A stretch of 64,000 bases of DNA from Pelargonium x hortorum (lineage: Eukaryota > Streptophyta > Magnoliopsida > Geraniales > Geraniaceae), in the NCBI GenBank assembly GCA_036897525.1, contig JAYMTJ010000043.1, positions 1-64,000 of the forward strand, in the 5' to 3' direction. Positions 54,941 through 64,000 of this stretch are shown piece by piece (position 1 is the stretch's first letter; each line of letters begins with the position of its first letter). Position numbers and translations under genes: made by a program. Below the pieces are notes generated by a model, which was given only the letters and a program-made list of their open reading frames with translations, was not told where the DNA came from and searched no databases.

Positions 54941-57278
54941 AGAGCTAAAAGCAAAGATTCGTGTACTAGTCTACTCGGCTTCACAACTTTATTATAATCT
55001 CTCTTTTTTTTGAAACGGAAGATTCAAATTTTTAAGTAACCCTACTCTTAATATTTCCAGGACTGTAAACTCGAGTTTTATACAGCGGCTGGTTTGTAAG
55101 AGAACTCCTTACAAAAATTCTAAGCCCAAAATCAGAGTGCAGTAAATCTTAGTCTTTGAAATGACTATAAATACTAATTAAGGATCCCTTATAAAAGGAT
55201 GTACTTAGCAACTTTTAGAAAGCTTTCCTTAGATTACCGAAGTAGCGGAATAAAAAAAAGTATAAAATGAATTAAAAACTCTTCTAGGGCCTTTTGCGCG
55301 GGCTTTAACTTGCGTTGAGGGCAGCTCGTGATTCCTTTTTTCGTAAAGTTACTTGGGCTTCTCTATTTAACTTAAAATTTACCCTCTAAAAAAAAAAATA
55401 GCACTGCTTTTTTGCGAAATACTCTGCTGAAGTTAAAGAACTCCCTTGTAAAAGAAATTCCGTAAAAAGCGGCGCGAAAAATCCTAATAACGTCGTGTAG
55501 CTCTCCTTTCTCATAATTTCATTATGTAACAAGGTTGTCTGGGAAACTTTATAAAGTTAACTACATATACATATTGGAGATTCGTTTAACTACTTTACTG
55601 GTATTACAAACCTCCAGGTGGGCTCAAGTAAAGAGCTTCGGTTTCCCATATTTCAGCAACTTTTACTACATGTTAGTTTCATAAAAGGGAAGAATAAAAT
55701 ACCAAGGCCCACTCAATTAAGAATACAAAGTTGTTTACTTTCTTATTCAACTTCCAAGTTAGGCAATAAGAAAGACTTTCTACCGTGGTGAATCTTAAAT
55801 TTAAGACTGTTGTACGAGTTTTTAATAAAGCCTTAATTTTTTGATACTTTTCGAAGCTATAAGCCTGCTTTCTAATGTTTACCACTCTTATCACTCTTAT
55901 AGCGGAGATATTAGAGGGTTTTTTCCAGTCAGTGTTAGAGTTAACCCAAGAATCCCAAACAGAATTTTTAGGCCCCCTTTTTTAGTTCCCGTTATTACAG
56001 ATACAGAAATGAATTTTCTCCAAATTAAGGGATTCCTTTTCTTAAAATTTATCTAATTTATAGGGCACGTTTCTTTTTTTTAATTATCCGCTAGAAGAGA
56101 TAGGCCCTCCTGTTGTTATCCGTAGAATACTCAGCGTTATGCATAGGATATAATCCCAAGGTGTAATAGCTGCTACGGGATTTTAGAATTCGAAATTGAT
56201 TGTATAAATTGACTACACCCTAAATAAAAAAGAGGAGTTGCAAAGTAGGAGTGTGTCACAAGGGGGTATATCTTATATCAAAAAAGTGAACCCTTTTAGG
56301 TGTTAGCATCAGGGTTTCCCGAACATGTAGTCTTTCTGCCGACTGGGTTTGTTTGTTATAGTATTCTAAAAAAAAGCAAAAGTAAGGCTCATTTTACTAG
56401 AAAGAATTTAAAGAAGCACTCTTTCTTTATCAACCCAGTTTTTTTTATTCCCACTTGGATTTCTTCTGGATTCATTATAAGCTCTCGAAGGTAATGTTTA
56501 GTGTAAACGAGAAGTATCTTACTGAATTAGAATACTTTTAAAGCGACTGTCAGTTTGGTGAAGCCAATTTACATTAATATCTTAAGTTCATTTTTTTGTA
56601 TCTAACTACACACAACCGAGACTCGTCGTAAGTAAGATCTTTAATCATACAACCTAGTTAATCTCTTATACATTGATTTGTGAAACATAATAAAGCCCTC
56701 TTGTCTGGAATAAAATTGCCCGCTTTTTTTTTTTACAAATTTAGCTAGCTCCTGTAGAGTCTATAACAAAAAGGATAAGCGTAAAGGTAACTGCTTTTAA
56801 AGCCAAGTCCTCTATGAGTGAACAAACTCTATACAAAACTGGATTTGCTTGTGACCGCCCCTTTCCTTGGTCTTGTATGGCTTGGTTACTCTAGAGGACC
56901 CCAGAAATTGCATTATTTAAGTAATTTACTCAGGGGAATTTCATGTGTTGAGATACTTTCTTCACGCGCACCAGCAAAGACCTAGACCCGCACCGAGTAT
57001 CTATCTGTGGGCCTATTTTCCATATAGTCGAGAAATTAACTCTTTTTTATACTATTCAGAAGTCTTTCCAAAGAACAAAGGGAAGTTAAGAGAAAATCCC
57101 GGTTACTCCTCTTTAGAGACACTCATAGCTCCTTTCAAATTTCCGCCCCTAAAGTCCCGTAGAGCTTTAAATCACTGATGAAAATCCTGGATCCCCTATA
57201 TTTTGAAGTGCAATTTAATAGAAAAATATCGGTTTTTCTTACTGGCATTTCTTTTTTTTGTAAAGTTCTAAGTCTTTT

Positions 57279-57300
57279 CTATACTATATCTATACTATAT
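57279..57300 (+). repeat. 10-bp tandem repeat, about 2.2 copies
   Basis: TCTATACTAT repeated with period 10, ending in AT. Confidence 0.85.
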
Positions 57301-57529
57301 GCACAGTAGCGATACACACTAAATAAGATCCATTAAGTAGGTTATATTCTAGACTCTGCTTTTTATTCCTATTTTAAGATTAACCGAGGAGCCTAAAAAC
57401 ATAATTAGCAACAAATTCGAAATAAACTTATTCAATTACTTCAACAACTATACTTAACTTTATTATATAGTATTAGATAGAGCGCCCTTTCCCTCAGGAT
57501 CTACATGATATACTTAGATAATTAAGAAA

Positions 57530-58660
57530 TTGTCATTCGTATCAAATAATGGCTAGACTAGAGAATGGGTTAGAGTAATGTAAAAGACAACGAGAGTACT
57601 TAGTGAATGTCGAGCAAGTAAACTAAACTTACTCGGGGCTAAATTGTATGGTAACTAACTCATGCATTAGGTATGTTAAAGGACACGCGCTCATGTGAAT
57701 AATGACGCGACTCAACCGCAAGTTAGGGTATTAACACTGGCTCTAGTTCTCTGGTATGGTAATATGCTTACCTTTTTGAGATTAGAAGGCCCCCATATAT
57801 ATTCAAAAGTATAACTAGCTCAAAACTTAGGAAGTCCCAGGGCTTTTACTTACCCATTAAGAAGTTGTTGTGTCCTATCATAACGAGCAGTGCGGATTAG
57901 GATTAATGCTTATTAGTACTAATATAAGAAGATTCCAAAAGTCTAGTACACATAATAAATTAGAGTTACTTTTATTCCGATTTGAGGGGTCTAAACCTTG
58001 ATACTCGTAAAAGGCAGAAACCAAAGATTGAAACAGTTAAATTAAAGGCCCTATACTCTTGCTTGATGTTGGAAGAGTCTCATTGCTTTTTAGTCTCATA
58101 AAAGTAAGTACTCCTTATACTACTAGTCAAATAATATTGTAGTTTATGTCGCGGGGTTAAGGATCCTAGTTCTTGGGATAACCAAGAGTAAGACTTTCAT
58201 TAATGTGGGGTTAATAGCTCTACGGAGGAGATCAAGCTTTAAGTAAAGTTAGGGTAGTTATCTATGATAGGTATTGCCCCACTAACTTAATGCTCTGTAA
58301 CTGCAAGTCATTTCGGTGCCATACTAAGTATTAGACGAGCTAATGCAAAAAACCTAAAGAATTTCAAAAGGTAACCTTACTAGTTAGAAAAGTGAGAGAG
58401 AGCCAAGGGGGCAGCTTGCGATTCGAACCTACAACCAGCCCTTTCATAACTGAATGTTCAACCGCAGCTGAGTTTGGATCAGCGAGCTACTAGGTCAGTT
58501 CACAGAAACTCGTAAAGCTATCAAATACATTGACTATATAGGTTATACCTTAACTTTCTATCCCAAACTTACACGAAAAGAGTACTTGACTATAGGACGC
58601 ATACAAAAGGTGTTGCTTTTACAGCTGTAGGTCCATAATTTTAGGATCAAAGGTAGTTAC
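57530..58660. other. Island of distinct composition with a tRNA-like remnant
   Basis: This kilobase reads differently from both textures: more balanced TG/CA steps, words such as GACACGCGCTCATGTG and GACGCGACTCAACCGC, few long A or T runs, and no family A-D repeats. No open frame of 60 codons lies in it. It ends just after the tRNA-like remnant at 58407-58494. It may be an insertion from another replicon or a less eroded patch of old organelle DNA. Confidence 0.45.
58407..58494 (-). pseudogene. tRNA-like remnant, possibly tRNA-Asn-derived
   Basis: Plus strand GATTCGAACCTACAACCA, then ACCGC, CTGAG and GAGCTACTAGG follow the order of an inverted organellar tRNA-Asn gene (from memory: GATTCGAACCTACGACCA, ACCGC, CTGAGCTACTGAGG). 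The middle is longer than in a tRNA because of an extra stretch around GTTTGGATCAGC, the T stem does not pair, and no GTT anticodon arm is visible. It is therefore read as a decayed copy with an insertion. Isotype is uncertain. Confidence 0.45.
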
Positions 58661-60700
58661 AATATTATATAACATTTCGTATTTTCAAGAATCATTTCTA
58701 TCTAATACTTTTTTATAATTAAAGAGTTTTGTAAGAGATAGACTAAGTTGCATAAGCTTGAATGTAAAACGCCTCGTACCAAGCATTACCCCGTTATGTT
58801 CAGCTGCCCCTTACATCTTCAATAAGCAACACAAGTAAATTAGAAAACTTTATTCTAGGATTTGGAACCCATGGGATACACTCTTAATTATACCGCGTGT
58901 TACTTTTTAATAAAATCTCAGAAACTCGGGAAATATTTCTTAGTTCTATTATATCGTTATTTTATTAGCGGTAATTTGAAAATAAACAAGAGATCTATTT
59001 CTATTCTATATAAATGATTTCGTTTCGGACAGTTTTTGCTATAAAGTCTTAGTTTTTTGCGATAAGGCGCTTTTGCGTAAATTAAAGGGATTCAAATTCT
59101 TTTGAGTTCTTATTATACCTTAGTTTTTGTTCAAGGATTAAAGAAAAGCTAAAAAGTTCCCCCATAACAAGCATAAGAAGAAATCAGGTAATTACCAAAT
59201 CAAGAAGTTTGTTTAACTGTCCTGACTCCGATTATTTATACAATAGGTTGAATTTGCTTTTTTACTATAATCAAAGGGTCTCCCATAACTAAGTCAATTA
59301 GTTACTCTCTTATATCATATCAGGATCAGCGACAGATACTCACTTTCTAGGATTCTACCGAAATACGTATAGGAGGTACAGAATTAATTAGAAACAAGTT
59401 TAGAGAATTAGATCTATTGACAAGACATATCCCAACAAGAGAGACACGAGGGGGTGTCCGAACTTTCATCAGAGTGGTATTATATACTATTATACAAAAA
59501 CGGGTTTGCTTTTAGACAATTGTTTGCTTCCTCTGGGACTAAGGAGACTGCTAGATATATGATTTCTCTTTCCTGTACCTTATTGCAGCTGAACTTAGTA
59601 CGTATAATATACGATATTCACTTTAGAGTTTTGTTTTCCAGAATTATGTTACTTAACTTAAGTAGGCAGTATAAATAAATATCTTAGGTTTCGGAACATT
59701 ACTTGTAAACCTTTTTATTTATCTTCGTTAGGATTAGGCGTTCTCAAAAGGTTTTAATCTCTCAAAAACAAAGCAAGATTTCAATTTCCAATCATATATA
59801 AGCTTAGGGCATTCTTTACAAATGCCTGATAAGAAGCCCACATAAAGGAAGCACTCTATTTGGATTTGTTACAACTCTTGTAAAGTGGAACTCATTTTAT
59901 TTACTACAATATTTTAATAATATGCTATAGAAAGAGAGTATCCTCAAGATTAGCTAGAGCAAGTGAAAGGCTAAGCTAAAATAAAAAGGGGTCCCAGGAG
60001 TTAGATGTCCCTCTTTTAATATATTAATAAGCTATAGTAATTACCATACGACTATACGGGTTGACTACGATTGTCACAAGGAGCGACTGGTCTATCTTAT
60101 GCATTTGAATTAGAAATTGACCCTTTGAGGTATAACTGCAGAGGTTAAGGGGAGCCTGCTAGCAATCATGATAAAGCACACATTATCTGTTAAATATAAA
60201 AAAACCTGCTGGTAGCTCGGCCCGATAAACAAGAATTAAAGTCAGATAAAGAGAATCCTTTACTTTTTCTTAATATATATCCAGAGCTCTCGGAATCAAC
60301 ATATTTACTATGTTTTAGAATTCCCGGACCTTTCCGCTTAATACAGTTAATCCTTTCATCAAGCCAAACCTTTCTCTCTAGAAATCCCGCCAATTACTAG
60401 TACTAGGAAAAGCATCCTTAACCTTGCTTACACACTAATCTATAAATAGAAATATAGTAGTACTTAAAGCTATTTTATTAGACTCCTCTTGTAAACCTAT
60501 ACTGGGCTCTCGTTAGTTGAAATTTGAATTCTTATCTTAAAGCCTATCAAGTAGCTCTTTTCAACTAGTTCATATAGTTAGCGGACTTACTTTACATCTG
60601 TGCGTGGAAGATTCCTTTCTAGTTAAAACAACAAGAAAAAATCCTGAGGAACAAAATGAAGTGTTACCCTTATCTACAACTTGGAATTCCCAGCCTTTAC
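58661..60700. other. Texture-2 non-coding block
   Basis: No gene is supported. Frames at 59454-59678 and 60190-60393 (minus) have no recognisable domain. I see no notable repeat. Confidence 0.55.
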
Positions 60701-62840
60701 TTTAGGAATATCCGGAGGTTCCTATCCAATATACACTTAATTTAAAATAGATAAGATAAAATACATAAGGATCCCCCCTTTTTTAGAACTCCTTTACCGA
60801 CAAAGCAAAGAAGGATTTTCTTTCCACAGCTTTATAGACTTCTGAGTCCTATTAGACTATTATACCTTCACTAGAGTAGAGAGTCAGTTACACTAATAGA
60901 ATAATGTAGTAAATATAAATAACAGGGTTCACTGATTCTATACCGAACACGGATAACTCTCTAACTCAAAGGAAGCTAATGCCTCTCGATCGGCAAGTAT
61001 CAAGGGTTCAGGATGACAGGAATTCTTAGTTTATCTGGTTATGACAAGGGCTACCCAAGAATCTTTATAGGAATCGAATTGACTCTGTGATTTAAACTCT
61101 TGTGCTTATCATACAAAAGGCAAGCTTGAAAGGAAACCTTGTTAGCTAACTATCTTATGAACCTAAAACTCTAATCCCTCTTTTCTTCTAGAATCTCTAG
61201 CTCTTGTAAATAAATATATATCTTGTTCGGTAACCTCAAATGAGAGAGCTATACACCTTTGTTAAGGCTTATTTATACCCTTCTTAATAAGACAAGGAAA
61301 GATAACTATTTCCGTTTTTATCTTGTTTATGGACTTGTACGCTTCTTCGTTCCTTTTGCTTTAAACTAGAAACCACTTAACTCTTCCCTAACTCTAATTC
61401 ATTCCTCTAAACTAAGAGGGAACACACAAATGCCTTGTGCCTCTCATATAATGTCCTATTCTTAGCTCCTTTAGTTTAGAATTCCTAACCAACTACAAAT
61501 ACTCCTCTCGCTAACAACTCTCATTCCACTTGACTCTACCATTCCAAACCAATCCACTCAAGAATTAACAACCCATGAAACTCCCGAGGTAGCGAAACCT
61601 GTTCAGCCTATTAAATTAAGGTTGTCAAGTTATGATAAATGAAATGATAATAGATTCTTTGTTAATGAAACCTGTAATTGACTGAATAAAGTACTTAAAT
61701 TCTATTTGTTTGGGAAAAGCTTAAGGACTCAATAACTAGGTTTTGAAGGTGATGGTATAGCCTAGAGTAAAGCACCTATTGGGACTTACTTTACGTGATG
61801 GTATAGCTATAGTTTTGGATTGAGGTGTTATTAGAGTTTCGGCTGACTGGCAAAGAGCTTAGTTCTCGTTCGGATGAAAGGAAAGGTTCTTACTTCTTCC
61901 TTGAGATGCTAGAGAGAGTCTGATTAGCTTCCTATTCCTAAGAGAGTACAGTGAATAGCCGAGGGCGGTATGTATACTGTGAGTTCTTAGTCATAGATAT
62001 TAAGGGAGAGTGGACATTAGTGTTCATAAGGTATTTGAAGAGAGTCATAAGTTAGGATTTCTAGGGTAGAGTTGCTTATTAGTTGTTAGGCTCCCTAAGA
62101 TAGGTGTTTTAGTTTGTTAGCTTGTTAGGAGTATGATTTACCAGAATAGTCTTAGTTATCTTGATGACCTTATATTGTTTATAGAAGAACCAGTATTGGA
62201 TTTAGTTGATTTACTTTGGTGTTGTGGATTTCCTTGTATTCCGATTTTGGTTTTGTAGTTTGATAACCTTATAATGTTTTGATTCTCTATTCAGCATCCT
62301 TTACCGGTAAGATGGAAAGTCCAATCGACTAGATCTTCCTAGGTTACAAAGACTTTGATTCTCTTTAGGCTCGCTCTGACTGTTGACAGCTTGCTTTCAA
62401 AGACTGCTTACAATTGAATCTTAAAGACCCTGCTGTCGATCTTGAACCAAGACTAGGGCTTCGCGCCTCGTTCAAACTACCCATTTTAACTACCATCACA
62501 AAGGGTCAATTTGAGGTGAATGGAAAGCTAGCTACAGTGAGGATTAAGGCATAAAGCTGCTAGCGCAATCCCACTTCCAATTACAGATAAAGAGGGCTAA
62601 AGACCCAGCAACAAAGTCCTTTTCGAAACTTCTCTAAATCGCAATCTTAATTAGCTTTTTTCCAAGTAAACCGAAGGAATTGGCGAACACTCTCAACCCT
62701 TGAAATTCGGAACCTTCTTTATGCTGAACCTTGATTCTCTACTGAGCTTCTACGAGATCTCGCACAATTTTCTTACCAATTACCGGAACAAAAAGACTTA
62801 TCCTTGAAAGCTTATCTAAATAGGAGGAATTCGCTTCTCT
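60701..62840. other. Texture-1 block without family A
   Basis: Vocabulary is texture 1 and includes GGGCTTCGCGCC near 62457, the inverse of the GGCGCGAAGCCC word at 27826 and 44562. No gene or frame of 60 codons. Two small duplications: GTGATGGTATAGC at 61749-61761 and 61795-61807, and TTGATGACCTTATATTGTTT (62161-62180) with a two-mismatch copy at 62260-62279. It holds no clear family A copy, although CTCTTGTGCTTATC near 61100 could be an edge of one. Confidence 0.5.
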
Positions 62841-64000
62841 ATTATTACGCACTAAAACTCCTTAGCCTAATAGCTAGATCAGAAAAAAGCTAATATTACA
62901 GGGGTCCCTTTTTATTTTAGATCAGTACACGCTTAAACTTAGTATATTTGTTTACTCTTTCATTCACTGTAATAAAACATCTGGTAAGGAATAAGAAAAA
63001 GAATTCATTTTATGGGTAACAACATCCTAAAAGGAGCACTCTAAGGTAGACGCTTCTGGACATGTATTACATAATTCCATTCCGCTTTGGAAATCATTAG
63101 TGCAAGACTAGTTGTATAAGGTACACGAGTGCTTTCTCTTTATTACATCAAGCATTCTCATACTTATCCACGTGTATTTTTTAAGGTTACGGCCTTCTTT
63201 ACTTTCTTTCGGAGGATTAAATCACTCTTTTATTTAACGGTTCAGGCAAGCACCTGATTTCTCTAAACTCTAGCTAATGTATGATATGGATCACTAGCAG
63301 GCACTTTCTTTTCTCTTTAATAGGAAATCTAAAAAGGTTATCTTGTTATGGGTACATAGAGGTAAAAAAGACCTTTTTATTTTGTAGTAGACCTCTTCTA
63401 TTTATAACTTAGTTAAACTACTATGTTGTAATCTCTGTCTTATAGGCAATGGTATAGAAAAGGAAGAGATACCTTATATAAGAAAGTCTTTTTGTCTCTT
63501 TAATATAAGGAAAAAATCGAGTATATTTACAACAGTACTTAAGCGAGTCTTAGGGGGATTTAATAATTTAGAGCAAAGTGCTAACATAATGAAGTAGTAG
63601 GTACTGAATAAAGGGTCCCCTAAGTTTTGTAAGAAAGGATTTAAGGTTCGTTATTAAGGAGTTATCAACTAATCAAAATAAAAGCCAAAGCCCTTTTTTA
63701 CCTTTTTTTCCTAATACTACGTACGAGATATTAACCTGTTATAGAATTCCTAACACTGAGTTTTAGTTTTCAAGGTTGGATATTTAGTTTGCTTGCGGGT
63801 TTCCAGATAAATAATAGGAGAATTATCGTAGGTAAGGGGGGCTTTGCAGGGGATCCAGTTGTAGATAAATAAAAGCAACAGTCAAAAGGAATCTATGACA
63901 CACCCAAACCCAAAATAAGTAACTAAATCCGTAGCTACAGACTCCTATAGAAAGTTCCGTTCCTATCGAGTATTAGTGTAATAAAGGAATTCTTGTATAA
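62841..64000. other. Texture-2 non-coding stretch to window end
   Basis: No gene, RNA or notable repeat is supported; the stretch runs off the end of the window. Confidence 0.55.

Larger units (their letters stand above)
54101..57529. other. Texture-2 non-coding block
   Basis: No gene is supported. Unrecognised frames: 54106-54312, 55679-55894 (minus), 55841-56056, 56300-56494 and 56945-57178. Near 54330, GACTACCTCAGC then GGTGGATATCC faintly recalls the start of large-subunit rRNA but does not extend. It holds (CAATT)4 at 54921-54940 and a 10-bp tandem at 57279-57300. Confidence 0.55.

Noticed and set aside
55524-55555. GTAACAAGGT, as near the 3' end of small-subunit rRNA
   Set aside because: The next conserved block and the expected decoding-site sequence are missing.

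Overview
This 64 kb window is a gene desert. I find no protein-coding gene, no intact tRNA or rRNA gene, no CRISPR array, no integrase or transposase and no recognisable operon. The longest ATG-started reading frame is 122 codons. By a rough estimate, random DNA at the GC content I judge by eye (about 36%) would give a few dozen ATG frames of 60 codons or more and a longest frame near this length, so the frames present look like noise.

Origin: several remnants shaped like organellar or bacterial-type tRNA genes are present, mostly on the minus strand (best at 23884-23955; others at 27604-27675, 37515-37588, 39923-40035 and 58407-58494). There are also many short dispersed repeats and no coding density. 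This fits best with an empty stretch of a very expanded plant or green-algal organelle genome, probably mitochondrial. The GC is low for a land-plant mitochondrion, so intergenic nuclear DNA carrying organelle insertions, or a swollen algal plastid genome, stay open. I cannot name the species.

Layout: the window alternates between two textures. Texture 1 (about 40% GC in a sampled line; near-normal TG/CA use; many repeated words) covers about 1-12010, 40640-50090 and 60700-62840, with islands near 15000-15800, 20170-20480, 27680-28700 and 35640-36480. Texture 2 (about 27-33% GC in two sampled lines; poor in TG and CA; rich in TA; few repeats) fills most of the rest. A further island near 57530-58660 has a third look and holds one of the better tRNA remnants.

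Repeats: the main element is a dispersed family of about 100 bp (family A here), with about 18 full or partial copies in both orientations, nearly all in texture 1 and clustered at 5.1-8.6 kb and 41.7-49.3 kb. It has one shared body and two alternative left ends. Other families are a CTG/CTC-rich one (B), a GGTGTTGCTA-rich zone at 0.9-3.9 kb (C), and a 20-45 bp element (D). Several longer diverged duplications (130-230 bp) and small tandem repeats and inverted repeats complete the picture. The repeats are diverged from one another, which suggests old, decaying DNA. No cooperating gene system can be described.
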